Part shown: positions 34,850 to 46,215 of the stretch, piece after piece
How the letters are laid out: the number at the start of each line of letters is the position of its first letter
How positions within the stretch are numbered: position 1 is the stretch's first letter
Assembly: GCA_034440635.1 (NCBI GenBank)
Contig: JAOTON010001681.1
Location: forward strand, 513,501-577,500
From: Lepas anatifera
Lineage: Eukaryota; Arthropoda; Thecostraca; Lepadidae
Reading direction: 5' to 3'
DNA length: 64,000 nucleotides
Made by a program: the position numbers and the translations under genes
The notes under the pieces: generated by a model
Seen by the model: only the letters and a program-made list of their open reading frames with translations
Told to the model about the DNA's origin: nothing
The model's database searches: none

Positions 34850-35045
34850 TTTATGCCATTTTTTACTTTTAAGGTGAGGTCACTTGACCTGCACTGGTGA
34901 CCTGATCCGAGATGACCCAACCTTACAATCTTGGAGTTGCAAAATTGATCAAGGATAAGGCGTGATAAGTGCGGCGGCAATTCGCCGCCGGAAAAAACCC
35001 GTGGCATGGTATCCAAACAGCCCTCCCCCACCGGAGCCAGGGCTT
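34850..35045 (-). mobile_element. old relic of a TTAA family A end
   Basis: AGGTGAGGTCACTTGACCTG, TGACCTGATCCGAGATGACC and GCGGCGGCAATTCGCCGCCG parallel the end portion of family A (GGTCACTTGACCTG, GACCTGAGATGACC, CGGCGGCGCT-type GC hairpin followed by AAAAACCCG). TTAA ends are not preserved. Confidence 0.5.
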
Positions 35046-35352
35046 AATATTTCGCCATATTCACTTTGCGAGGTTGCGGGCGACTCGCGATAGGAAAACA
35101 CGCCAATGCGAAACACTTTGGGTACGGCACACCTTCCTCGGCAAATCCAGAAATCGCGCGTCGCATCGATGGGAAGGTATATTTAGATATAAAAACGCTA
35201 AGGGTAGACCCTCACGCCAGTTGTATGAGGATGGACTGCGTGGTGCGATCCGGGCCATGTAATGCATGCCGTAACAAATCATTTGTGTATGCTATCAAAA
35301 TATACGTTGGTTTGGGAACACAAACCATGTCATGTCAACCAGTGTGTCGGCA

Positions 35353-35672
35353 GTCAGGTCATCCCATCGGCCGCCAAAGTCAGGTCATCCAGTGGGCCGC
35401 CAAAGTCAGGTCATCCAGTGGGCCGCCAAAGTCAGGTCATCCAGTGGGCCGCCAAAGTCAGGTCATAAGTGGGCCGCCAAAGTCAGGTCATCCAGTGGGC
35501 CGCCAAAGTCAGGTCATCCAGTGGGCCGCCAAAGTCAGGTCATCCAGTGGGCCGCCAAAGTCAGGTCATCCAGTGGACCGCCAAAGTCAGGTCATCCAGT
35601 GGGCCGCCAAAGTCAGGTCATCCAGTGGGCCGCCAAAGTCAGGTCATCCAGTGGGCCGCCGAAGTCAGGTCA
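35353..35672. repeat. 26-bp minisatellite, about 12 copies
   Basis: Units GTCAGGTCATCCAGTGGGCC plus GCCAAA, 26 bp, nearly identical, with one shortened unit at about 35462 (GTCATAAGTGG). Each unit contains CAGGTCA. Array frames are not genes. Confidence 0.95.
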
Positions 35673-35914
35673 ACCGCTAAAATGTGAGTCGGCAAAGTCA
35701 ACCAAGCCAGTCCAGCGTCGGCCAACTGAGGAAAGGGGAGCCTGGAAAAGTGGGGGAAAGGTCGACACAAGCATCCGGGAGCCGGAGGCTGGACAACAGA
35801 CCGAGCTGCAAATGCAGGGCGGCAGTCGGTGCAGTCGGGCAGCTGACTGTGACGCATTGGGCAGCCGGCAGGCCGCCGCCTGCCCATACCTGGCTACTGG
35901 CTACCAGGGCGCCG

Positions 35915-36060
35915 TGACGTCACACCCCTCCCCCGGCGGCCTGGTCTCCGCGCCTGCGACAGGCTCGCCGTCTCAGCGTGCAGTGTCGCGCCAAATTTGG
36001 CGGCAGTCGGCAATTGCAGCCGACCAGGACGGCAATTGGTCCAGCTAATCCCCACCCCCG
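35915..36060. promoter_or_regulatory. promoter-like patch: CRE, GC box, palindromic E2F-type site
   Basis: In about 140 bp: TGACGTCA (perfect CRE), CACCCCTCCCCCGG, GCGCCAAATTTGGCGG (two inverted E2F-type TTTGGCG cores) and CAATTGG. Such clustering in a CpG-rich patch is typical of promoters. No adjacent coding exon was recognised on either strand, so it may be an unrecognised gene's promoter, a mobile-element promoter or chance. Confidence 0.3.
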
Positions 36061-36474
36061 AAAAACCCACCACCCCAGCCTTGCAGCGGCTGAGGAGTTA
36101 GTGAGGAGCGTTGGGAAGCGCCGACTGACCACCGCTCCATACATGCACACCTTCGCACCTTCGCTGGGACGCCGCCAATAAAGGCGGAAACGAATTCTCC
36201 TTGAGGACCTATTTGGTGTTAGTCTCCTCGACAATTTCCCCTCTGAAAACAGTGCCAAGCCCACTCCCGCCCAAAAAAAAAAAATAGATACGGAATTCCG
36301 CCGCAGGTACCGCGTCAAAGGCATAGGCGGATCCAGCGGGGCGGAGGGGGGGCACGGACACATGGCCCTGATCGACCCATCCAGCGCACCCTGAAAATAT
36401 ATCCCCCCCCGATAAATGTGTTGGCGCCGCCACGATGCGATTTGGCCCACCCCTCATATATCACACCTGAAGAA

Positions 36475-37215
36475 TTAGCACCCCGGCCCCGGACCTAAAA
36501 ACACCGCCTCCGGACCGAAATACTACAGCCCCGGACCCAAATAAGGCCGGCCCCGGACCCAGATAACACCAGCCCCGGACCGAAATATCAACGTCCCCGG
36601 ACCCAAACATCACCGCCCCCGGACCCAAATAACGCGGCCCCGGACCCAGATAACACCAGCCCCGGACCGAAATATCAACGTCCCCGGACCCAAATATCAC
36701 CGCCCCGGACCCAAATAACGCGGCCCCGGACCCAGATAACACCAGCCCCGGACCGAAATATCAACGTCCCCGGACCCAAACATCACCGCCCCCGGACCCA
36801 AATAACGCGGCCCCGGACCCAGATAACACCAGCCCCGGACCGAAATATCAACGTCCCCGGACCCAAATATCACCGCCCCCGGACCCAAATAACGTGGCCC
36901 CGGACTCAGATAACACCAGCCCCGGACCGAAATATCAACGTCCCCGGACCCAAATATCACCGCCCCCGGACCCAAATAACGCGGCCCCGGACCCAGATAA
37001 CACCAGCCCCGGACCGAAATATCAACGTCCCCGGACCCAAATATCACCGCCCCCGGACCCAAATAACGCGGCCCCGGACCCAGATAACACCAGCCCCGGA
37101 CCGAAATATCAACGTCCCCGGACCCAAATATCACCGCCCCGGACCCAAATAACGCGGCCCCGGACCCAGACAACACCAGCCGCGGACCGAAATATCAACG
37201 CCCCCGGACCCAAAA
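36475..37215. repeat. 87-bp higher-order repeat made of four 21-23-bp monomers
   Basis: The monomer is CCCCGGACCCAAATAACGC-like. Four variants (AAATAACGCGG, CAGATAACACCAG, CGAAATATCAACGT, CAAATATCACCG) recur in the same order every 86-87 bp (AACGCGG at 36631, 36717, 36804; the diverged AACGTGG at 36891; about 36978). The open minus frame (VRGWCYLGPG) is an artefact of 87 being a multiple of three. Confidence 0.92.
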
Positions 37216-37284
37216 AAGGGCATAAATGAGCTTAAAAAGGGCACTCTCTATGTAGACAGACATTACTAATACCTACGCCATGCG

Positions 37285-37365
37285 TTGGAATGGTCCAACG
37301 GTAGAACGGTAAACTGAAAATCCCAAGGTTGTTGGCTCAAATCCATCTGCGGCATACTCTCCCGT
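37285..37365 (+). mobile_element. tRNA-like (SINE head) sequence
   Basis: TGGTCCAACGGTAGAACGG (37291-37309) resembles an A box, and GGCTCAAATCC (37334-37344) a B box, at tRNA spacing. Imperfect B box and absence of paired stems argue for a SINE head rather than a working tRNA gene. Confidence 0.45.
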
Positions 37366-38860
37366 GTCCAATGACGTGATATTGGCGACACCGCATGCCC
37401 ACTGCAGCAGTTTTGTTCGTAATCATTTCATCATTTTTCAGTGTGCCGTAAACTCCCTAAAATTATTGTTAATAATACTGGCCACCTTTAGCAGTCAAAG
37501 CGGAGAAATGTTAGAAGTTTTCACAGGCGCAGGAACCGTGGGGGCAGTGGAGACGGTTGCCCCTTCAACTTTCCGGCTGCAGCGGACACTTCGAGCCGAT
37601 GCCGGAACCTTTGCCCTTTAAAATTATGTGCTGGGTAGTATTCTTAGAAGGCAAAGTGAGACTCCCCAAGCACCGTGAGTTTATTTATGCAACTTTTGAC
37701 CGCGGGTTCAACCGTGTCAACTACTGTCCACACAATAAATTCAACTTGTAAAAGGTAAAGATAATTCAAGGTCGCTGATCTCACGGGGAGGGTGAACACT
37801 GAAGGCAGTGCGAATATGTCACAGGAGTCAGGGCCACAGGGGGTACGTGTCCCCTGGCTCTGAAGTGACCTCGACCGTTTAAATTTGTACCTCCGTTGTG
37901 AATGTGCCCTGAGATAGAAGGTGCCCACGGTCACCAAGTTTTTACATTCGTTGCGCGTCTGCTCTCCGAAAGCACTTTCTGGTCGATGAATTCTGTACCT
38001 CCGAGGTATATAAACCCCTTATCCGAATGTGCTCTCCGCTACTAAAGCCTGCAGGTAACTCCGAATGGCACGTGATCTACGGCCGAAAGTGCTTTGGGCC
38101 TGCTCCGTCGTACCCGCCGCAAAGAAAGTCATGGCGAGTCTCGGCTCAACAGGCCACACTTTGAACACATTCTTTAACATCTAAATCTGAACGTTCGAAT
38201 CTGAAAGTGTTATTCGCTCCCTCATACCTGGAACATGCGCACGGCATGACGGAAATAGTAGAACGAGGTGAAGCCGTCCATATTTATCATACAAAGTGGA
38301 CAGGTTTAGCAGGCAGTTGCGGCTGACACGTCCCACGACACTGCGTCACACCCAATGGCCGATTTTTCAGCCCACGTCTCCGATTCTCGTCACATTTGGT
38401 TCATGGGGTTACCCACAGCTCAGAACACGCCTGTGACATCTTTATATTGGTAGGGGCAACGGTTCAGGAGTTAAGGCCTCCAGCCATGGGTGGAGATCCC
38501 GGGGGGTTTTGGGGGGTCAGGACCCCCTGATTTGGAAATCGAGAGAGCCTGGGGGGTCAGCCCGGGTCCTACACCTTCTGCTCTCACAAAATATTTTCTA
38601 ACCCATAAGTAATAATGGTTCAATTCGCGGTATTTGTGGAATCGGCTGGGTCATAATTTGACCTATATGTCCCTTTGCATCTTCTTTGTAGAGGGGTACT
38701 AGAGACCAGGGGCAGCGCCACCGCTTTCCGCTACGACTCTGTGTCAGGAAGAGTACAAGCACCCGAGCTGGTCTAAGGTCCCTCAGCTGAGCTAAGCAGT
38801 ACCCAAAGTCGGTCTTTCACAGAGGGTACGTGATTTAGTGTTGGGCCATGTGTTTTTACC
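37366..38860. other. unassigned sequence
   Basis: No gene recognised. 38480-38580 is G/C-rich (GGAGATCCGGGGGGTTTTGG) and may be one end of an old MITE. Confidence 0.4.
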
Positions 38861-39958
38861 TTAACACGCGCAGTGGAAAGGGGTCTGGCGTACACGTGCA
38901 GTGAAGAGTCCTGAAGTGCCCACACCCACGCTGAGATCTCGGAAACCAAGAGGGTCAGAAATCGCCCGTTGGGAGGTGCGTGAGGGCGATGGCGATTTAC
39001 GTTATGGCTAAGTTTCATTGACCTAGCTCAGTATCTTCAAGGTCAAATGAGGTAGTAAAGGTCATATATGAACCTTCCTGGAAACCTATTGGGAAATGCC
39101 GTGATTATGCCGAAAAGCGGTAATACACTGCAAAGGAGCTAATGTCATAGACGGAGGGTCCCACTCAATGTCCTCTGACTGTTTAAGCCAAGGCCATTCA
39201 AGGTTAATGACCTATTATTGACAAAACCTACTCCCACTAACGTACAATATAACTGGCACTGTAGCAGCCTATAAGCCGGAAATGAGGGTTTGGCCTTGAA
39301 AAAGACTTTGACCTTGACCAGTGACATCGACCTTGACAATGCGTAATCTTGGCTATGAATTCTGAAGTCACAGCTAAGCATACTTTATACAGAGGAATGC
39401 TATCTGTCTGGAACACTGGGTTAAATTACCTTGACATGTGACCTTGACCTTTATTTGGGGTGACTGACATAGAACCCGATTTTATGGCCTTATTACTTTA
39501 TTATTTATGGTTCCTTGGCGTTCTGAGCTTAGCTCTTTTGTCCACCTCTAAAGCATCGTGGGAGAATTGAAATTCGAAACAATTTAAGAAAAAAGGTAAT
39601 TTAGAGCCTGGCCATCTTCAAAATAGTGCAGTAATTTTAGCCTAGTTGTTTGCAATATTATATGACATGATAACGTCACCACTTCGCCTACAGTGCAGGC
39701 GAACTGGTGCGACCGCGTAATTGCAAATATCTCAAAATATGAGCCTGAATTTTAAAGTCTATAGGTAAAAACATTGGACCAATTTTCAAATTCACTCACC
39801 AATTAACGCGCCCATGCTTTCTCCGAGTAGCGTATATTGGCGTATTCTTATTCCGAGTAGCGATGTCCGAGTAGCGTATTCTGGCGGCTAATGGTTCTCC
39901 GGCCACCTTGGAACAATATGTGGGGGCACTTTAAGACCTCCTGAACTTCGCGTGTTAA
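38861..39958 (+). mobile_element. TTAA miniature element family B, copy 2 (1098 bp)
   Basis: TTAA at 38861-38864 and 39955-39958. The left end CACGCGCAGTGGAAAGGGGT matches the family B end. The interior shares GAGATCTCGGAAACCAAGAG, CAATATCTTCAAGGTCAAA-type and AATGCCGTGATTATG blocks with 55023-56878, and the right part shares GGTTCTCCGGCCACCTTGGA. It is rich in AAGGTCA. It lacks the insertion present in the 55-kb copy, so it shows the empty site for family C. Confidence 0.8.
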
Positions 39959-39959
39959 G

Positions 39960-42510
39960 GTCTCCGAGCAGTGTCGGGACCCCTGAGCTGTTATGGGGCC
40001 CCGAGTTGATTTGGCGCTCCTTGAGCCGATTCAGGGCCTCTTAGCTGGACTGGGCCTCCGAATTAGCGTGGAGCTCCCGCGTTGGTGTTGCCCTCCCCCC
40101 CACCCCCTGAACAGTTTTTGGATCCCGTGAAGTTAAGCTGGTCTGCGGTCCCTGAAGAAGACTAAGACCTCCAACTCGTTTGGGCCACTGGGATGGTGTG
40201 GGCCCTTGAGCTGGTCTGGGCTCTTTACATGGTCGGGTCCCCTGCAGTGATCTTGAGAAGCCTGGGTTGAAACTTGAGCCCTAAGAGTTGGGACATGAGC
40301 CCCTGAGCTCATCGTGGGCCCATTATCTGGTCTGGGGTACCTGAACTTTGATGGAGCCTGCCAGGTAGTCTTCGGACCCCTGAGCTGGTCAGCACCCTGA
40401 GCTGAATTTATGCCTCCTGAGATAAAAGTTTCGCAGGTGGCTCTTGAGCTGTTCTGGGGGCCGCTTATCTTGACACACATGGGCTGATATGGACCCCTGG
40501 GTTGACACTGGGACCCCTGAGCTCTTTGGGGGGCCTTTTATCTTGTCTGACCCTCCTGAATTGGTATGGGGCCTCCCTCAGATGGTTTCGGGACCCCTGA
40601 GATGTTCTGGAATCCCTGGGATGTTCTGGAACCCCTGAGTTGGTTATATGCCTACTGAGATTGAGCTTCACTAGGGCCCCTTGCTGTTCTGGGGGCCCCT
40701 GAGAGACTCTTGCAGAGGAGGTTCTAGACTTGAGCTTGAGGTCCCCAGTCGGTATCGTCTTCGGAGTTTTTCTGGATCTCCTGACCTGAGCGGGTTTGGG
40801 GTCCCTGAACAGGCCTGGGCCCCCTGAGTTGTTGGTGGGTCATCTGACGTGATATTGAGTCCTCTCAGCGGATCTAGGGCCCCTTTAGATAGCTAGGCCC
40901 CCACATTGATCTTGAAGCCCATGTGTTGGCACTGGAGTGCCGTGCGCTTGTCGGGACTAGTTATCTGGTATCAGCTGGTCTTGCGACCCCTGAGTTGGTT
41001 TTGAGCCGTCGGAGAGGGAGTTTTGCAAGTAGCCCTTGGGCTGTTCTGAGGCCGTGAGAGGATATTGCACATGAGGCTACTGGCTCGGCCTTAGACTCTT
41101 AGCTGGCTCAGGGATCATGAACTGGTCTAGGGCCTCTGAGAGGATTTATTTTGTGAGGTCCCTGGCTTGGTCGTAAGGCCCCTGGCTGGATTGGTATTCC
41201 TTGAGCTGGTTAGGGCCCCTGAGCCGGTATTGGGCCCTTTACCCCGGTATGTGCCGTTTAGCTTGTCCGCTCCATATTGTGCTGGTCTAGGTCCCTTGAA
41301 ATCGTCGGGGGCCCCAACTGGTCTGGCCCCCTGAGTTTTTCTGGGCCTGCTGAGCCAATTTAGAGCCCTCACAGCGGGCCTGGCCCCATGAGCTGATCTG
41401 AGGCCCTTTTAGATGGTCAGGGTCCCCTGGCTGATCTTGAAACCCCGGTGCTGGCACTGGCGCTTTTGAGCCGTCAGGGGCCCTCTCAGCTGATCTTGGG
41501 CCCGCTGAATTGAGTTTGGGCCTCCTGAGAGGGAATTTTCCAAGGGGTCCCTGGGCTGATCTGGGACTGTGAGAGGGTATTACACAGGAGCTTACTGACT
41601 TTGTCTTGGGGCGCAAGCTGGTTTGGAGTCACCTTAGCCGGTAAGGACCCCTGAGAGGAGCTACATAAGAGGTTTTTGACTCGGTCCTATGGTCCCTAGC
41701 TGGATCAGTGTCCCTTGAGCTTACAAGTGGCCCCTGGGCTGGTATCGGGTCTGTTTAACGTATGGGCCCCTTTGACTTGTTTGCGGCCCCCTTGTGCATA
41801 TCTTGGACTACGTGAGCTCGTCTACACACCCTGCTGGTTTAGCCCTCTTAGTTTGTATAGACCTCCTGAGCTGCTTTTGGGCCCCTTCAACGTATCTATG
41901 CCCCTGAGCTGCTTTTGGATCCCTTCAACGTATCTGCGCCCTCTGAGTTGAAGCTTGGCTCCCTGAGAAAGTGTTGGGCCCCTGAGCTTATTTAGGACTT
42001 GTTTAGATTGTTAAGCCCCTGCGCTGATCTTGGGACCCCTGTGTTGGCCTGGGCCTCCTGAATTGACATTGGGTCTTCTGAGAGGGAGTTTCTAAAAAGG
42101 CATCCGGGCTGTTCTGGTCCTTGGGAGGGTATTGCACAGGACTTCCTGGAGTGATATTGGCGCTCAAGCTGATATTGGCCCCCTGAGCTAAAAGGGCCCC
42201 TGAGAGGAATTATGTAAGAGGCTCCTGGCTTGGCCCTAGGGCCCCTAGATGGATTGGTGTCCATTGAAGTGGCATTGGGCCCGTTTAACTGTTATGGATC
42301 CAATTAGTTTGTCTGGGCATATTGTGCTGATCTGGGGACCCCTGAGCTTTTTGGGGCCCTTAGCTCGTCTGGCACCCTGGTTTGGGGATGGGTCTATTTA
42401 GCTGGCCTAGGGCCCACTGAAAATAGAATTTGCAGAGGGTTTCTGACTTCATTGCGGGATTCCTGAGCCAGTAAAGGGCCCCCTGAGAGACAGAAATGGG
42501 CGTCTGTACC
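39960..42510. repeat. 2.5-kb strongly diverged GAGCTGGTCTGGGGCCCCT array with higher-order structure
   Basis: Roughly one hundred loose units around CCCCTGAGCTGGTCTGGGGC, spacing about 22-28 bp, with heavy divergence. A longer pattern is visible: GAGAGGGAxTTT followed by GGGTATTGCACAGGA recurs near 41014/41057, 41531/41575 and 42080/42126, about 520-550 bp apart. It follows directly after the right TTAA of family B copy 2. Non-coding. Related cores occur at 27716-28190 and 18300-18545. Confidence 0.8.
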
Positions 42511-42774
42511 CACAGTCAGGTATTGCAAAGAAATTGTGGTTGTCATTGGTGTGTTTGCAGGAGGCCTGTTATTTTCATTGTTATATCTTTGTTATTCGCT
42601 ATAATGATTTCAGTACTCATGACAACGTAATCGGACCCTGCGTGAAAAGCGGCGGGGAGGGGGGGACAAAGCATAATCCGTCCTCTCCCATTCTCAAAAA
42701 TAGGTTGACGCGTATCCCCCTCCCCAGCGGCGGGGCCCATGATTCTACACACGAAAAAGTATCACAAAAATGAT

Positions 42775-43631
42775 TTAACATGCGCATTGATGGAGGTCTG
42801 AGGCACCTTCGCTTTGACGGGGGTGGGGTGGGTACCCCCCCCTAAGATCTCGATAAGCATGCTAGGTAGCAAAAAAACACTAAGCGGCGTTGGGTAGCCC
42901 ATCCACTTCTCCATCGACAGAATTGAACTATTTTTGTCAGGTCACATTTAAGGTCACTAGAAGTCAAAACATTCCGCCAAAGGATAAAATCTAAATGAAC
43001 GTTTTTGGTCATTGCATCTGAACAAGTAAAGATAGAGCAAAACAATTTATAAAACTGAAATACTCGCAGCAAGCCAAATCGAATTATGTATAATATGACC
43101 TTGCTAGGTCAAATCAGGTCAAATATGTCATTTTACCTGACCGGAGGTCAGGCCAAGGTCAAATTAGGTCAAAGTGCATATCATTAGATCCGCAAAGACA
43201 ATGCCAATCTGATGAGGCTAAAATAAACACTTAATCACCATCCATTATCAAGTTATTTAGATTTCCCGTGTTCCCACTATTCCCATGTATTTCCAATGGA
43301 TAGGTCATGGCGCGTACCTGATCTTCGGTCATCGATATAAAAATACCGGAACAGATTAGAGAACTCGGGCTAATTATGTGATGAGTTTCAATCGGATCAG
43401 TTCTCCCTGTTCCGACTTATGCTATCTCAAACTTGTTTTGAGCTCAGGTCACTTGAGCCGCACTGGTGACCTGACCTGAGATGACCTAACATTAGAATTT
43501 TGACAAAAGTTGTAAAAATGATAAGAAAAAAGGTATGCCACGTACAGCGGCGCTACGCGCCGCCGTTTTTACGCTATTTCCAAAAACACGAGGGAGAGGG
43601 CGGGTACCCGCCCCCTCAATGCGCGTGTTAA
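42775..43631 (+). mobile_element. TTAA miniature element family A, copy 2 (857 bp)
   Basis: TTAA at 42775-42778 and 43628-43631. The left end CATGCGCATTGATGGAGGTC and right end CCTCAATGCGCGTG are diverged versions of the family A ends. CGGGTACCCG palindrome, AGATCTCGATAAGC, GGCGTTGGGTAGCCCATCC and many AGGTCA half-sites align with copies 1 and 3. No ORF. Confidence 0.85.
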
Positions 43632-43949
43632 TAAGAACTATTGAATTTTCGACACATTCAAGGCACGAATTTTCGTGGCATATTTTTTATTTTATAAAAT
43701 TTCCTTTGATGTATGGTGCAGTTTTTTCTTGGAATTGTAGGGGAAAGACCATAAAGTGAGAGAGAGAGAGAGAGGGGGAGAAAGAGCGTAGAAAATGTGC
43801 CAATTTTGCGGAAACAGAATATTGGACCTAGCTATCGCCATATTGTAGCATAGCTCAGTATTTTTTGGTGGTTTAGCACATAATCAAAATATATATATTG
43901 TAATACTCGTTTTGGGCTATAATGATGCACCAAATGCTGGGGTCATAAG

Positions 43950-44155
43950 ACTTCTCAGAAGGAAATACGCTAGACTTGAGCATTGAAAAGTATTTCATTC
44001 CACAGACTGATGTTGTCTGCTGCCAACACGTTTTCAGTGAGGACCATATTAAAAAGCGCACGGTACGTTATAATCGCTATCCTTTCAAAGACCGAGTCAA
44101 CGGTAGAGGTTTGGACCCATATCTCATTTTGAGTTGCCGGAAAAAATATGATTGA
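43950..44155 (+). pseudogene. possible THAP-type zinc-finger relic
   Basis: Plus-strand frame reads YFIPQTDVVCCQHVFSED, then HIKKR and PFKDRVNGRGLDP. The VCCQH(V)FSEDHI stretch resembles the C..H core of THAP domains (vCs.HF...D), with one extra codon. THAP domains occur in P-element-type transposases and their host derivatives. Only about 50 residues are readable, and the upstream Cys pair is not seen. Confidence 0.2.
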
Positions 44156-44639
44156 ATGCTCAGTGTGTTGAAACGTACATACATGTCGATTTTACCTCCC
44201 GCACCTGGTGTGAAAATCCTACCATCATAGGGTTTCATACGGTATTTATAGGCATTGCCAGAATTTTAGTGTCCTTATTTTCTTACGAAAAACATCCACG
44301 CCTGCGGCCCCGAGCGGACCGGGACCCCGCCCCCTGGTTTGAAAAAGAGATCTCCACCCCTGCCTCCAGCAATTCTACACTGTCCCAGCGCAATAATATC
44401 TTTTTCAGCTATATTATCCATTTAAAATGGTAAATGAGTAGAATGAAAAATAGAAATGTTTAGAATTAACCACTGAAAACACCTGTGAGATTTTTTAAAA
44501 TATTTGTATTTCCCTGAAAAAAACTGTAAAAATTAAGAATTTAAGTAGTTTTAGAAATATGATCCTCAGCATGGATTTGAAAACTGGCAGTAGCATGTAA
44601 AAGAGCATGTCTTCAAACATTAAGATAAATAATAAAGAC

Positions 44640-44800
44640 CATGGGTATTTGTTTCGAAGCATGAAAAACTGTCAGAATATATCATGGGTACGCGCCGTTG
44701 GTGCACTTCACGCGATGCGCAGGGCACATTTGCTTCTCCTCATCTCCCTATACCTCGAGAAGCCATGACCTTGACCTGAAGATAATCACCGATGAGGTAA
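44640..44800 (-). mobile_element. dispersed repeat family E, copy 3
   Basis: The minus strand matches 34200-34320: GTGCACCAACGGCGCGTACC followed by CATGATATATTC and a stretch to CAAATACCCATGG. Upstream, TTCAGGTCAAGGTCATGG matches TTCAAGTCAAGGCCACAG. Boundaries unclear. Confidence 0.55.
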
Positions 44801-44883
44801 GGGCTTGGGCGTGGACAAAGGACATTTGTTTCTTATCAATTCAGTGGTATTTTTACTCCTCGTTTTATCCATGGGAATTACTG

Positions 44884-45255
44884 TCTTGACACCCGCCCCG
44901 GTGGGCCTCCGAGCCACCTTCGCCCTAAAGTGGGGAGGGCTTTCAAACACACCCTCGATATCGGCTTCTATGCGAGATAACGAAAAACACAAGCGCTGGT
45001 GGATAGCTCATAAAATTAATGAAGAAACTACATCGGTCACTTTTTTCCTCAGGCCAATATTGAGATCATGACAACTCCAAAAAGGTTCTGGGCTCTAGCG
45101 TCCGACAGAATTGAGTCAGAACCAATTGTATTGTGAGGCACCATTCGCTTCCTCTCGTTACGGCGAATCGAATAAAGCGCATTATGACTATAATAGGTCA
45201 AAATAAAAAAGTCGCGTGACCTAAGGTCAGTTCAAGGTCACCATCTGACCAAGCA
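44884..45255 (+). mobile_element. diverged TTAA-type element end (family A/C-like)
   Basis: CACCCGCCCCGGTGGGCCTC and CGAGCCACCTTCGCC parallel the family C start (CCCGCGCCCCACCGGGG, GGCGCCACCTTCGCCCCA). GCGCTGGTGGATAGCTCAT resembles the family A block GGCGTTGGGTAGCTCATCC. AAGGTCA sites follow at about 45220-45245. No intact TTAA pair. Confidence 0.45.
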
Positions 45256-45258
45256 GAG

Positions 45259-45262
<4 letters not shown>

Positions 45263-45345
<83 letters not shown>
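45263..45345. repeat. (TA)n microsatellite, about 41 units
   Basis: Uninterrupted TA dinucleotide run of 83 bp. Confidence 0.99.
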
Positions 45346-45347
<2 letters not shown>

Positions 45348-45483
45348 ATCGAATTTAAATAATAATTCAAACGTAATTATATCAAAATAAAGCTATTGAC
45401 CTAAGTCTGAAAATCGGTCTTAAGTCCCAGATGACCTCTCTGAGGTCACAGGTCCAAACTTGCAATATGAGCATGTAAAGGGG

Positions 45484-45632
45484 CACTGGCGGCGGAACTG
45501 GGGGGGGGCGCCGGGGCACGGTGCCCCCTTAAATCAGAAATTTTAACACTAACCCTATGGCGTTGACTGGAAAGAAATGGGTTGAAAAGTCCATGGTGCC
45601 CCCCCTTAAATTCGGACGTTCCGCCGTCACTG
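45484..45632. mobile_element. 149-bp hAT-type MITE
   Basis: Ends CACTGGCGGCGGAACTGG and GTTCCGCCGTCACTG form a terminal inverted repeat of about 15 bp. The flanking octamers TAAAGGGG (45476-45483) and GAAAGAGG (45633-45640) match at 6 of 8 positions, consistent with an aged 8-bp target duplication. C/G-homopolymer-rich interior, non-coding. Confidence 0.65.
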
Positions 45633-46215
45633 GAAAGAGGCCTAGGATTATACGATTTGGAGGATAGGACAGTATTCTAAGATTTATATTTATAATTCAA
45701 AATTTACTAGACGCATTCCACTTGTAAAAAAACAAAACGCAGGAGCTAAATTGCTGGAGGGTAAAACTCTGTTTGAAACGTATAATAGACATGAATAAGA
45801 GGAGAGTTAATCCAATTGCATTTAATTTTACAAATCATATTTCGACGAGTGGTATCCTCTTGGTTACATAAAGCGAGCCGAGAGATGGTCACGTCAAACA
45901 TCACTTTACAAGTATGCCAGGAAGAGAAACGTGCGCTGATGCTAAGGCTCTCCGGAGGAAGTTCAACACGTCAATTATACTGATCAAAGTTAAGGTAAGC
46001 TTAAGTAAATTCTAAAGGTTGTTAATCAAGTCACATTCAGCAGCCTCAGAAGAGCCTTATCACCAGCTCTAACCTGAATTATTGCATCTCACACTTCTAC
46101 CCCTGGGCGCCAGCGCCCTGAGCTGTTTCATGAAGAACTCCTCCCTGAACCCACCATACAAAAATCATATTTATCACAATGTTCTATCGCAATGACTCGA
46201 AGGTTTCCAAAAGTG

